A DNA stretch of 64,000 nt from Kuschelorhynchus macadamiae (GCA_030620095.1 JAUTXW010000881.1:124001-188000), one strand, 5' to 3'; shown: positions 12,705 through 24,420, counted from the stretch's first letter. Numbers and translations are program-made. The notes: a model not told the origin generated them from the sequence alone.

Positions 12705-13829
12705 ATGGAAGAAAACCAAACTTTCGAACATTATGAAAAGTACGATATGTTAGCTTGTTTTATATTAAGTAATGAAAATGTTGAAGCGGCTTCTGAAATG
12801 TATTTTAACAGGTAAATAGTTAATTTTTAGGTATGTTGAAATAATATTGCTTAATTTTTCTTTAGATATCCAGAAAAGAGGCAACCTAATATATCCACTT
12901 TTTATCGGATAAAAAAGAATTTACTTAATCACGGATCATTTATCAAACCTCGTACGAAAACATATAATAAAGAAAATCGGGAGGCTGAGGAAATTACGGT
13001 TTTGGCTAATGCAGAAGCTTACCCTACAAACTCAAAAAGTGAAAAGAGCATAGGGATTCCAAAAACTAGAGTTCAAGAAATTCTAAAAAAGCACAAATAC
13101 CACCCATACAAATTTAGGCTCGTGCAGCACTTACAGCCAGGGGATGCAGAGCGTCGGGTAGTCTTCTACAATTGGTTTCGAGAAAGATGCGATATGGTTA
13201 GAGATTTTGAAAGGAAGGTTATATGGTCAGACGAAGCACATTTCAGTAATTCTGGTATACTCAATAGGCACAATAATAGATTCTGGTCCCAGGAAAATCA
13301 ACACCAAATATTTCCCAGAAGACAGCAGGGCAGGTTTGGTCTAAATGTGTCCTGCTTCATATTAGGAACACATATAAAATTTTATATATTTGAGGGAAAT
13401 CTAACAGCCAATCGCTATATAGAAATTTTAGAGGCAGCTATACCTGAATTACTTGACGATGTTCCTCTAGCGCAAATTAACGAAATTTATTTTCAACAGG
13501 ACGGTGCTCCTGCACACAATTCTGGAATGACGAGATTATTTCTGGACAATAATTTTACCAATCAATGGATTGGAACAAATGGACCTATAAGATGGCCCCC
13601 TAGGTCCCCAGATTTGTCGATTTTAGAGTTCTTTCTATAGGGATATCTGGAAAATAGAATTTACAAAGACCACTATGATAATGTCCAAGATTTAGGAAAT
13701 GCAATAAGAGAAAATTTTCGCTATTTACAAAATCATCCCGTTATTTTGCTTAATTCCGTAAAACGAATACGAAAATTGTGCGAAGCATGCATAGAACAAA
13801 ATGGAAATCAGTTTGAACAGTTCTTTTGA
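12705..13829 (+). pseudogene. Tc1/mariner-superfamily transposase, one intron, one in-frame stop
   Basis: The gene encodes a DNA-cutting transposase of about 356 residues. The start at 12705 (MEENQTFEHYEKYDML) opens a DUF4817-like N-terminal helix-turn-helix. Exon 1 ends at 12811, a GT...AG intron of 54 bp spans 12812-12865, and exon 2 restores the frame as NRYPEKRQPNISTFYRIKK, the expected continuation. Catalytic blocks follow: WSDEAHF (first Asp), FQQDGAPAHN (second Asp) and WPPRSPDLSILEFFL. The third acidic residue is Glu, 41 residues after the second Asp. At 13638 a TAG replaces the Trp expected after FFL (family: FFLWGYL); the frame then runs on to the natural TGA at 13827-13829. So this copy is one base from an open frame but not functional as it stands, unless read through. 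Confidence 0.88.
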
Positions 13830-14055
13830 TTTCCTTGGTTACTGTAGTTCTTATACGACAGTTGATTTTTGCTGAAAGGCTTGTTACATAATAATTTATT
13901 ACTGTTTTGTTCTTGTGTTACATAAATCTAGGTAGGTGGTACTTTTTTGGTGCGAAATTATCAATACATATTTTGATAAATAGATTTAATTACATATTTA
14001 TTTTGATTTATTGTTAGGACGTAGATATTGTTAACGACTTTAAATAAAAGGCAGC

Positions 14056-14536
14056 ATTGTTTTGCATGGCCTACTGCAAAATTTGGGATGATAATTATAA
14101 AAATCAGGATTTTTGTTGTTTATTAAAATAGAGCCATACTATTATATATTTTTGAGAAGCTTTTAAAAGGACAAATCAATTTCTGGACAAATATACAGGG
14201 TGTCCCATTTAAAAAAACACAACTTTGGGTCATATCTAAAAAATAACAACTCAAATAAAAAATATGACTACGCCACTGGATCCAGCGTAAAAAACTGCAT
14301 AAGCAGCAATTTTTCCCTTTGCGTTAAGTTAAAGTATAACCGAGATACAAGGGGGGTCCCAAAATGCAAAATTTTCTATTTCGCCCTGTATCTCATAAAC
14401 GAAGAAGGCTATGAAATTTTTGTTTACGGCTTCATGAGTTTTACAAAAAATTAGCTCAGGTTCGTGAAAACCGCAAGGTTCTATCTTTAAAAATAAGCGA
14501 GATACCCTGCTTTTGCAACCAAATCCGGACACCCTG
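14056..14536 (-). repeat. Right terminal inverted repeat with extra block
   Basis: It is inverse-similar to 12167-12589 but contains about 63 bp (about 14193-14255) absent from the left arm. That block itself starts TACAGGGTGTCCCATTT, the look of another TA-element terminus. Confidence 0.88.
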
Positions 14537-14779
14537 TACATTTAAAATTCATTATTATTATATTATTCAGTTTTGTTCATATTTAAAGTAAAAGTAAAAA
14601 GTTATTATGTTAATGCTGAAATAATATATTTAAATTTTGTCAAAGACGGAATTCCTAAAGCAGTCAGGCCTTCGTGGTCTGGCCAAAAATTAAAAATACT
14701 ACTAAAATAATAATTCTAGGATCACTTGTCGAGCTGAAAAAAGTTGCTAGTAAAGGCACCATGGTCAAATTAAAATTCT

Positions 14780-15050
14780 TTAACAAAATGAAATCACTAA
14801 TTACTGTGTGATCGTACATTTCGAGCTCTGGTTATTTAACATAATCCTAGTCCTCGATGAAACGAATCGTTTACCTTCGACCCTTGGAATATTTGGACAA
14901 GACGCGGCTCTCCGATCCAAAATGGAAATAACAGAAAATGGGAAACAAAATAAATCACGGGCGGCCGATGCCGACACCGCCGCAAGGTCGGCGACCTTCG
15001 CCACGCCCACCGCGCACCTAGACCACTCCGCTACGCCGAGTGTACAACAG
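14780..15050 (-). repeat. Possible tRNA-derived SINE
   Basis: On the - strand a GC-rich island at about 15045-14950 begins GGCGTAGCGGAGTGGTCTAG, which resembles the D-arm/A box of Leu- or Ser-type tRNAs. A convincing B box was not found (GGTCGCCGACC is the nearest candidate), and the tail is not clearly defined. It could also be a piece of an unrelated GC-rich repeat. Confidence 0.35.
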
Positions 15051-15329
15051 GTGGAAAATTGATTTAAAATAGAGAATGTGTTGGTTTTTAATAGTATTTA
15101 GGTTCCTATTTTTTCTCAACAGTTACTTTCTACACATTCATTTTAAATCGCGGTTAAATATTTTTAATTTCCTTGGACTGTAAGGTAATAATCGAGGTAC
15201 AATCATGTCAAAGCTAATAATAAATTATAATAATAAGTATTAACAAATTTGTTATAAAATATCAGGATGTCAAACAACAGGGCAATCAGAAAATAAGGTT
15301 TGTTAGTTTTTTGTCAGAATTGCGTATAT

Positions 15330-15725
15330 AGAATTAAAAAATTACATCATTTAGTGACTAAAAAAAAATCAGCTATAAAATCGTGGTAATGTCCTATAAA
15401 AATTTTTTGGTTAGTAACTTTAGAAGGAGGGGCATTTGCCCAAAATACGCCACTGGATTCCGAAACTACTTTCTACACTAGACTCTTCGTTTGAGTTGTA
15501 CAGATTATATAAACAATCACATCATTTATAGCGACTAAAAAAAATTACTTATAAAATCGTGGTAATGCCCTCTAAAATAATTTTTTTATTTTAAACATTT
15601 TGCTTCGGTTAGTAGCTCTAGGAGGTGGGGTATTTGCCCCTTTTGACCCCCCCCTTCCCCTAAATACGCCACTGGCCTCCCGAACTGTACTTGCTAGACT
15701 AGACTCTTCGTTTGAGTAGCACGAT
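15330..15725. repeat. Tandem duplication, period 231 bp
   Basis: Two diverged units share TATAAAATCGTGGTAATG, GGAGG..GG.ATTTGCCC, TACGCCACTGG and TAGACTCTTCGTTTGAGT. The last block recurs at an offset of 231 bp (about 15479 and 15710). TACGCCACTGG is the inverse of a hAT-type terminus (CAGTGGCGTA), so this may be duplicated hAT terminal DNA. Confidence 0.7.
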
Positions 15726-15845
15726 TAGACGCAGATTCGTGTGGCAAACTTTACTAGACACGGTGGTTGCTTTACTTGCAGACTTGCAGATTAGGAGACG
15801 AGGCAGATTCGAGTCTTTGATCTTTGCAGTTGGACGTGAAAGGAC

Positions 15846-17220
15846 CAGTGGCGGCTCTTCCATAGGGTCATTTGGTCAATGACCCCCCAAAAATATTTCA
15901 GAAGATAAATTATTCGTTTGACCGTACTTTCTAATAGTTGTAATAAAACGCGAACCTTGAGAAAAGTTAAATACTTTACACTGGTCTCGTTGCGTTCCTT
16001 AGGCATAATAAAATACGCTATACTAAGCTAGGCTGGCAGTCCGAATTGCCCTGATTGCCTTAAAGCTTGAAGAAACTACCCGAGGATTTCACAGCTACCG
16101 AGCGGCAGCCGAACGTAATAGTAAATGGAATATGAAATCGCGATTTGGGTCATCAGCCGGTCTCTTCTCATAATTCGATCGATCGGTCGCGGCATCACGT
16201 CGACATGCGGCAGTTCAATTGATTGAGTCGATATTCTAACTCCATATTGTTTCGGACGTTTTTAGTCCATGGAAATTTATTTATATACTGTTTTTTGTAA
16301 TATATATTTTTTTATTTTTATGATCCATGTGTGAGTTGAGAATATACAGGAAATAAAATGTTGGTAGTGACTAGTGCAAAAAAAATAAACAACTAAAAAG
16401 TGCTTACGAACTTAAACGAAAATAACCAATTCCAAGGTGGTCTATGTTTGAGTTGTGAATGTAGAGGAAATAAAATATCGCTAGTGCAAAAAATTAAGCA
16501 ACTAAAGAGAGCTAACGAACTTAATTTTGAGAAAATAACCGAATTCAAGGTAAGTGGTCGCCCTTTGCCAGAACTTAGTATAAGACAAACTAGTAAAGAC
16601 AAAAATAAAGAGGTTCATCGAAACCTTCCCAAAAAGTATGTACGATTTAGCTAACTGGATACGTGGTTGTGAAGTCTCTAACTCATTTTACTGTTGTTTG
16701 TTTGTTGTTTTTTAAGGACTCGTCGGACTCATTATGGTGCAAAACCGGTGTTAAAGACTTAAAACACTTAAAAGAAAAAAACATGTCCGAAGGGTTGATA
16801 TTCGCACTCAGCTAGACACAGCTTATAGAAAATCCCTTAGAGATGTTAATGAAAATGTATCCAAAAATCGTTAATTTTAAACAAAAGTATAGATTGTGTA
16901 AAATTTTGTGGGGCATTCGAGCTTCGTCTTTGCCTGAAAATCCAGGGGTTTTTCAAGGGCTTATACATTTCGTTGAGGAGTTGGGCCAAGATAGACTATC
17001 CGCTTTAGCAATGTTAAGTATCGAGAAATCGTTTATAAAAGGAATGTGCGTGCAATTTTAACGAACGTGTCATTCAGCATTTTTCCAATTCTAAAGAACG
17101 AAGAGTAGACCTGAACTTCAAGAGAATTTAAAGCTCAATTTAAAGATAAGATATTTATTTTTATTTTAAGTATGCCTATTTTTAAATTTGTTATTGACCT
17201 CCCACCACGAGCCGACACTG
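15846..17220 (+). mobile_element. hAT element with perfect 8-bp target duplication
   Basis: The left end is CAGTGGCGGCTC and the right end is GAGCCGACACTG. The target duplication GAAAGGAC is present at 15838-15845 and 17221-17228 without mismatch. The 1375-bp body encloses decayed transposase exons. It is an internally deleted copy, because a full hAT gene of this type would need roughly 2 kb or more. Confidence 0.88.
16400..17130 (+). pseudogene. hAT transposase relic (TTF-finger, ZMYM-like type)
   Basis: Blocks in order: an N-terminal basic piece (16400-16654), then a TTF-type zinc-finger remnant with VSNSFYC and a nearby WCKTGVKDLKHLKEKN, then RTQLDTAYRKSLRDVNENVS, and finally the C-terminal block DRLSALAMLSIEKSFIKGM (about 16990-17050). 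This order matches hAT transposases of the TTF/ZMYM-like class. The central RNase-H-like domain is deleted between the QLD block and the C-terminal block, and frames change several times. It is non-functional. Confidence 0.75.
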
Positions 17221-17511
17221 GAAAGGACGCATGTGGATTGAAGCTCGTCTCTCCCTGGCATGACTAAGGAAGGCATATTAGATCATAATTCATCAGAACA
17301 GAATTAGTATCTGTAAAACAGAGACAAATCGATAATGCCCTAGTGAAGCAAGCTTCTACTACACTGCTAGAACTTCGAAGTGCACCAAGGCAATCTTTAC
17401 TGGAAATTCAAAATTAAATATTTTTAATAGGGATGAGATTTTGGATTATGGTTTTCGGCCTTTGTTTGACCAATTCCTAGAGCCTCAGAACTCCATCACA
17501 ACCATCTTATA

Positions 17512-18339
17512 CAGGGTGTTATATGAGACCTTGTCATTTTTTGAAAAGTTTATTCGACCAAAACTCTTACTTTGGAAGATTTCTTTTTCTCTTTGGGCAA
17601 CCAAAATAATCTAGAGCTAAGTACAAAAAAACAATTTCCAGCGGTTTTGAAATTTGTTCTTCCTTTCCGACATACAGGCTTTTTTAGAAAAATCGATTTT
17701 TTTTAAATAGTCTGCTGAACAAAGCCTACTTATGGCAATCAGATTCGGTATGGTCTATCGGATTATAAACAGGGTTGGCACCCTTAAGCACTCCACCGTG
17801 AATATTGTATATAGGATACACCAAAAACTCTACCGATTCTAAACTTTAACAATGTTGAATTTCTGCTCCGTACGGTAGGTAGTATTCCAGACCTTTGTTA
17901 CTCACTGTATTATTGCTCAGTTAATTCGAAATGATGGATAAACAGTTTAAGTAAGTCTGTATTAACAAAAATAACATGTAAAACTGTTTTTTATTGGGAA
18001 AAATAGAATTATATCGATGATAAAAGACGATTTTTAATTTTTTATATTTATTTCATTTTTATTTTATTTATATATTATTTTCGATTTTTATTTTTATTAT
18101 TATTATTTCATTATTAAGGGTACCAACCTTGTTCATTATTTGATAGATATACCTTTGATTACTACAAGTAGGCTTTGTTCAGCAGATTATTTTAAAAAAT
18201 TCATTTTTCGAAAAAAAAAACGTGTATTTCAAAATCGCTAGAAATAGTTTTTTCGTACCTAGCTCTAAATTAAGAGAAAGACAAATCTTCTATAGTAATA
18301 ATGCAGGAGGAATAGGGTAGATAACATCACTGAACCCTG
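17512..18339. mobile_element. TA-flanked MITE with long inverted repeats
   Basis: TA at 17510-17511 and 18340-18341 flanks CAGGGTG... and ...AACCCTG. The arms are diverged but alignable over about 280 bp: CTGCTGAACAAAGCCTACTT occurs near 17723 on one strand and inverted near 18170 on the other. There is no coding content. The structure is that of a mariner-type MITE. Confidence 0.75.
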
Positions 18340-18344
18340 TAAAA

Positions 18345-18600
18345 CGCCTGCGTTGATTTTGTTATCCAAGTCCAAAGTTTTGGAGGAAAACCATAGGTAG
18401 GAAGTTTGTTAAATGCATCATGCCAGGCTTGATCAAATACTTTGGATATGTCGAGGACAATAATTTAGTATTATCCCTGAAATACGACGGACTTGTTCCA
18501 GTTGTGGATTACGAAGGTAAGAAGATCTCGTTTGACTTTTGGTAGCGAAAGCCCTTCATGGATAAGTTTATACCTTTCAGTATAATTTAAAAAATCAGTA
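18345..18600 (-). pseudogene. Non-LTR reverse transcriptase fragment
   Basis: On the - strand the pieces YGFRYQKS, then (in another frame) VLDISKVFDQAWHDAFNKL and PTYGFPPKLWTWI, match the QxGFR...LDIxKAFDxVWH...KLxxYGxP region of R1/I/jockey-type reverse transcriptases. Only about 80 residues remain and the frame is broken. Confidence 0.65.
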
Positions 18601-18724
18601 CCTATTGATCGCCAAATGTCGATTATTAGTTATTCGGCAAACCACATTTATGATTCCGGTTTTGGCGACGACGACCCCTTATTATAAGTATTATCCAGCA
18701 AGAGTGAAAAACGTTTAACTCTTT

Positions 18725-18900
18725 TAACTATCCCAAAAAAAAATCAAATGGAGCAAGGTCTGAAGACCGAGCTGAATATCTACAACTCCTCGACAGGCAC
18801 CTGAAAATTCATTATAAATGTAATCTTTGACGGGTAAACGAATAAGCGAAGTCTCGCCAGTTTTGACGACTATAAATCATAGTCAATATCGCGGTCTTCA
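18725..18900 (-). pseudogene. Mariner transposase fragment
   Basis: YSARSSDLAPFDFFLG on the - strand corresponds to the YSPDLAPxDxxLF catalytic block of mariner transposases, ending in a stop. Upstream on the same strand a short diverged stretch with RQNWRDFAY may continue it. Very small and decayed. Confidence 0.55.
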
Positions 18901-20480
18901 ATAGTACAATTGCACTGATTTAATGTAATAGATGATTTTCATTAAGGAAAAAACTAAGGTAATTAAAGGACGAATGTATCTTTTTTTATAATTTAGTGAT
19001 CTGTTTTTACACACACGCCTATTTCAGCAGCTACTTACTATTTAGTTATTGCTTCGGTTGAAATTAAATCTGCCCAGAACTTTCATTTAGGTTTCGCCAA
19101 GGGACGACTAAATCGAAAATCATGTCTAATGCTGGAAGTTGCTACAAATCTGGAGTAACTTTAAGAACCTGGTCTATTTGAAAAAACTACAATGAACAAT
19201 CTAACTGTGGTTTTAAGTTCGATTACATTATCTTTAAAAAAAAATTATTTTGATAAAAAATTGCTAGTCTTGTAATTTCTTCCAAGCAAACGACGTCTGA
19301 TTCAGCAAAAGTACTACTAATTCTATCCATGATGTGTGTACAATTAATATTACGTTTTTGTAATCGTAATCGCAAACTGGTTCCGAGGATTCCAGTACAC
19401 TATAATATTTATTTTTAGAAATTTACACAGACCGCTTATATTTACTAAACTTTTACCAACCGCCGGAACTTGGCCGATAAAATGTCAAGCAGGTCGATAG
19501 ATCGGTTTTATAAATAGATTGGCATCAAAAGAATGGTAAAACATAATATTTTGGGATGGTACAAATGTACGTACATGAAAAAAAAATGTTTTTCACTTCG
19601 GAATATAAATTTGAAAATATTTTTTTCTTGTTTAATTAAAGTCTTTCCGCATTGATAACTTCGGAATAATTGACTGAAGTGACTTTTGATGAGCCATAGT
19701 TGATCTGATTTATCTGGAAGTCTGCTGGGATCCTTGCAAGGCAAGACGTATTTTTTAATAGAACAACATGCATATTATTGCATTTTTCGATTGAATCAAA
19801 ACACAACTAAAATTCATTTTGAGTTATTGCTATTAGAAAGTAAATTTAACATTTTTTCGGTATATTGCAACCTTATTCCTTATATTGCTTTCATTATTAT
19901 TTCTTTTTAAACAAAAAAACCTGAAATTGATGCTCAGTGCTTGTCAATACGTCTATGATTTGTTGTCGCCGTGCAGGTTGCCAATACTACTGTTATAACT
20001 GTAGATCTTCTGTTTTCAAAGTTTTTAGTCTACTATAACTGTTATTAATAATGTGTAATACGAATAACTAGAGAACAACCGAATCTTGACATATTGTTGA
20101 TATTATATGAAATACGTCTATTAATTTGCAGAATCGAGAATTGTATTAATATAAAAGGTGTTTAAAGAAATACAACTTTTGTCAGCCTCGTTTTTCTGTT
20201 TTACCCTGTATGAATCAGAACTAAGTTTATTGACTTAAATTATTTTATTGCCTCCGGTTTTTTTAACTTTAATTAATTTCTCAAAAATAGACATAAGACT
20301 ATAGATTTGTTTTTTCTGTCGCGTAACAATTTCTGGCATGTATGAGCCTGTCACCTGTCGATTTGTCAGTTATTTGTTAGATCTCTGCGCGATTGTAGAG
20401 AAACATTAGATTACAGATTTGGCTCTAAATATCTACAATATTATTAAAATCTAATATTAATATATTACTCAACATTATAA
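18901..20480. other. Noncoding, nothing recognised
   Basis: AT-rich sequence with no convincing exon, RNA gene or paired terminal repeats. An ACCCTGTA near 20212 may be an isolated TA-element terminus. Confidence 0.4.
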
Positions 20481-20519
20481 TGTCTCTGGAAACTATCAAA
20501 AAATGGTCACTTTTATTTT

Positions 20520-20810
20520 AACAAGAAATATTGATTTCTGATTTAAATTTCAAAAAATACTTAAATCAATGAACAGAACCGGTAACATTGTGGTAGGAAT
20601 TCAAGTTGTCGGATTAAAATAAAGGCCAAATAAAATGATTTTAATCGTAAAAAAAAATCTTAGCTTCCCTGGATGCCAAAAATATGTTTTATCAATTCCG
20701 TCGGTCTGTTTATCGCTTTGTTAGTTCGCGGCATAGCTTAAAAACTACTTGATTCACCTCAAATCTTGGTCAAACATTAAGAGTCATGTTTAGGAATGAA
20801 CTGGTAAAGT
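20520..20810 (-). repeat. Dispersed 140-bp-unit repeat family, copy B
   Basis: This copy is in reverse orientation. It carries GGTAACATTGTGGTAGGAAT, CAATTCCGTCGGTCTG, GTTCGCGGCATAGC and AAAAACTACTTGATTCA, the blocks that recur in the other copies. Confidence 0.65.
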
Positions 20811-21199
20811 ATATACGATCTCTATTGAAATCGTTCAAAAAACATTTGAAACAGAAATTCTTTGTATCGGCGATACCGCCAACTTTTACATTAATATTTC
20901 TTTTTGAACAAATAAAAATATATTCTAAAATTATGGTTAGTTGGTTTGCGAAATACAAATGTAAAATGATGATCAAAAATATCTCAGGATCTCAGAAAAA
21001 AGTAAAAATATGTTCTGAATTTTAATGTAATATTAGAAATATTAAGTAATTCCTAATGAATATATGTAGGTACTTTTATTAATACTTAAATACTGTATGT
21101 CCCGCCAAATTTACTTATTTAACAAATAATACGTTTTCAGCCAATAACCGATAACATATTTTCAAAATATCGTGCAGCCATTCATTATTAGTTTTTGAA

Positions 21200-21600
21200 A
21201 TTAATGGGATTTGTATTACTTTCCTCAAAGGAAAGTATGTAATAGTGAAAAAATCGCCCTCCGAGATATTTACGTTTCAGGGTGACTGTCTGTCTGCGAC
21301 ATAGCTAAAGAACTACTTATCTGATATCATATAGAGATGACCTGGTAATATTTTGGAAAAAAATCCAATATAGCGGAACAAAACGGCATCCTAGTTAAAT
21401 GTTTAAAAAAATATTGCTGAAAAATTACTAATCCAATTTACCTAAAATTTTGCAGAAAAATTAACTGACATGGAGATGAACTAGTAACATTTTGGTACCA
21501 ATCCAAGATAGCATAACAAAACGGCGCCCTCATAAAATATTTGGGTCAAATCTTACAACTTATTTTTAAGCTGTCCCCTTCAAATTTCGGTATACATACA
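21200..21600 (-). repeat. Dispersed 140-bp-unit repeat family, copy C (hairpin end and units)
   Basis: It starts with a hairpin ACTTTCCTCAAAGGAAAGT (about 21219-21237), then a GTAATAGTGAAAAAAT stretch, a CTGTCTGTCTGCGACATAGC block and two units containing GATGACCTGGTAATATTTTG and ATGAACTAGTAACATTTTGG. The same family resumes at about 22890-23035 (TTAGTTACGAGGAAAGTTCC... and CCGATTTTTGTATG). The stretch between contains microsatellite DNA and a MITE. Confidence 0.65.
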
Positions 21601-21966
21601 TAAACCAGATGACAATACAACAATATGTTGTCCAATCATGAATATCTTATACAGGGTGCTTACAAAATATTGCTAATAAGTTCAAAAAAGTTTCCGTTTT
21701 AGGCATTTGGTATATATACATAAACTTGATGACGATGATACTGACAAGTGACTGAAAAGTACAAAATAAAATATATGTGAAAATATTTAAATATTACAAA
21801 AACACAGAACTTTTAAAAGTTTTGTGTTTATGTAATTTTATTAACCCGAAAAATACAAATATTAAAATAAATTTAAATTAGCAAATATAAACAATATTTT
21901 AAAAATGTTATACTGGATTATCCTAGCCGTGGTTTCATTTAAATAGGGGTGGTATGTGAATTAATG

Positions 21967-21970
21967 TATG

Positions 21971-22021
<51 letters not shown>
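21967..22021. repeat. (TA)n microsatellite
   Basis: A TATG/TA run. A second short TA run at 22047-22063 abuts the MITE at 22064. Confidence 0.95.
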
Positions 22022-22025
<4 letters not shown>

Positions 22026-22063
22026 TCTCATCGATAAAGTTATATTGTATATATATATATATA

Positions 22064-22873
22064 CAGGGTTATTCACGGTGCGTGTCCAATTAGAAGTATC
22101 TGGAGAATCAATAAACACAGTACTTTCAAACCTTGCTTCTACACATAACTGAACATAAACTCTCCTTTTAAAATATTTTTAATTTTGCGGTGTTGCCGCT
22201 TTTGACCCAAACCGATGGCAATATCTATTTTTAATGAAATGCCCGGTATATTATTGCATTTTTGTAATGTCTTGAAAATTTTAAACACTTTTGCATGGTA
22301 TTTCCTATACCTAAATTCAACTGACTTTGAGAAAATGACAAATTGACATGTTTTACTGTTTAAAGCTCTGTAACTCCAAAACGCCTCAACTTACAGCAAA
22401 ACGGATTGCACTTTCCAGTCTTAGTTTTTAGTTACCTATCATCTAATACCAATTACTCCGACAGGTAATGTCAAATTTTGACAGCTTCTGTCAAATTTAA
22501 AATTGGTATCGGGAGATAGCCAACTAAAAAGCAAAATCGGAAATTGAAATCCATTTTGTTGCAAATTAAGTCGTTTAGGAGCTATAGAGCTTTAAAACGT
22601 CAAAAATGTCAGTTTTCAACCTCCTTTTTCTAGAAATTTGAATTTAGGTATAGAAAACATCAGTCCAATACAAAATTGCAATAATATATAGGGCCTTCCA
22701 TTTAGAAAACGGATGTTGATATCGGTTTCAGTTCGAAGCGGCAGTACCGCATAATTTAAAATATTTTAAAAATAGAGTTTATGTTTACCTATACCCATAG
22801 CCAAATGTTCAAAATAGTCTGTTTATTGGTTCTCCAAATACTTCTAATAGGACATTCACCGTGAATAATCCCG
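22064..22873. mobile_element. Palindromic MITE, TA-flanked
   Basis: The left end is CAGGGTTATTCACGGTG; the right end is CACCGTGAATAATCCCG, with TA on each side (22062-22063 and 22874-22875). The two halves are inverse copies along almost the whole 810 bp: AAACTCTATTTTTAAAATAT-type and GCGGTGTTGCCGCTTTTGAC-type blocks appear in both. It could fold into one long hairpin. No coding capacity. It lies inside a TA microsatellite. Confidence 0.85.
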
Positions 22874-23169
22874 TATCAAAAAATAAATATATGGGTCATA
22901 TATGAGTATACGTACTTATTTTCATCAAGAAAAGTGACACATATTAAGAATAATATAAAGTTTATAAACTTATTACCAATTTAGTTACGAGGAAAGTTCC
23001 GGGTAAAGCCACTTTACCGATTTTTGTATGTTGCAAAAGGAAAATAAATAATGTTTAAAAAAACAATTCGCGGTATTAAAATAAATAATATTATGAACAT
23101 ATCTCTAGTTTACTGAAGAACGTTTAACGGACATTGAGGGTACATTGACTATTTTACATATATAACTAT

Positions 23170-24420
23170 TAGCGGGTACCCGCGACTTCGTTCGCGTATG
23201 TCGACAATGAAAGGGGTAGAAAAAGGTACTTGAATCGTCTTATTTAAGTACCTCTTAAGATCCGTTTTTATGTAATGCCCTGTATACATTAAAAGAAATT
23301 AAAATATGTAAAAACTAAAATAAAATACACTTGTTAAAGCTTTTTTTTTTGAAAAACTAACCGTTTTGTAAATAATAAGAAGTGTAACATTGCAGGGGCC
23401 GGGTTTACCCCTTGAAATTTGATGTGCCAAAATCCAGCTTTTTACGTCAAGAGGTTCGAGTGGGATTGTGATTAATCAATGGCCCAATATTGAACCACCC
23501 TGTACAATTTTTTAAAAAATCTTATAATAAGTAAAGTATGAAAATAAAAAATACCCGAAATCCTAAGCTTTTTTTAATAGAAAATAATTTAATACAAGGG
23601 GCGGTTTCATCCCCTTACAACCTCTACAGTCTGTAGTCACCCCGTATACAAAAATGTCCTTATTCAAGCGTTTTTTTTCAAAAAGTAACCGTTTTATAAA
23701 TAAAAAAGATTTTAATATTCAAGGGGCGGTTTCACCCCCTTGAAATTTAAGTTTCGAAAAACCCCGTCTTGTCAAACCTTTACACCGTACAATCAACCTC
23801 TATATCAAGATTCAGCATTTTATGTCAAGAGTGACTCGATTTTTTAAACATCCTGTATTAATTTTTTAAATGTCTTTAAATGTGTAAAAAAATAAAAATA
23901 AATAACACCTATTCAAGCGTTTTTCCAAAAACTAACCGTTTTTTAAATAAAATATATTGTATTATTTAAGGGGTGGTTTCATCACCTTGTAACTTAAGTT
24001 TTGAAAAATCTTCTTTCCGAACCTCTACACCTTGCAGTCGATCCGTGCACTAAAATTCCGTTTTTTACGGCAAGCGTTTGAGCAAGATCGTGATTAATCA
24101 GCGACCCGACTTTTTAAAACACCCTGTATAAGATTTCGAAGTTTTAAAATAAAATAAATAAACAAAATGAGATCTGATCAAATAGAAAAACTAAACATAT
24201 TTAGATACAAAATATTGTGATATTTAAGGGGGCGGTTTCACCCCCTTGGAATTTGAGTTCCGAAAAATATCTTCTTATAGACATTCTTATATTCTTATAG
24301 ACTTCTACATCGGGAAATCAATCTGTGTGCCAAAATTCAGCTTCTTATGTAAAGCGGTTTGAGCAGGAGCGGGTTTAATCAGTGAGTCAATTAAGGATTT
24401 TATATATTAGTATAGATAGA
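23170..24420 (+). repeat. Retroelement-like repeat with tandem GGGGCGGTTTCACCCC units
   Basis: It begins GCGGGTACCCGCGACTTCGT, a start seen in many dispersed insect repeats, and ends TATATATTAGTATAGATAGA. Inside, the GGGGCGGTTTCA.CCCCTT motif recurs near 23390 (diverged), 23598, 23713, 23970 and 24228, each followed by a GAAAAA.C tail. A weak ACCCTGTA motif follows several units. No open frame. The class is uncertain. Confidence 0.6.

Larger units (their letters stand above)
12167..14536 (+). mobile_element. Nearly complete Tc1/mariner-superfamily transposon with long TIRs
   Basis: The element is 2370 bp, flanked by TA at 12165-12166 and 14537-14538. Both ends start CAGGGTGTCCGGATTTGG and stay highly similar for over 420 bp. 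The interior carries one transposase gene with a short intron. Both ends, the target duplication and all transposase motifs are present. One premature stop in the transposase is the only obvious lesion. It inserted next to the non-LTR relic on its left. Confidence 0.92.
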
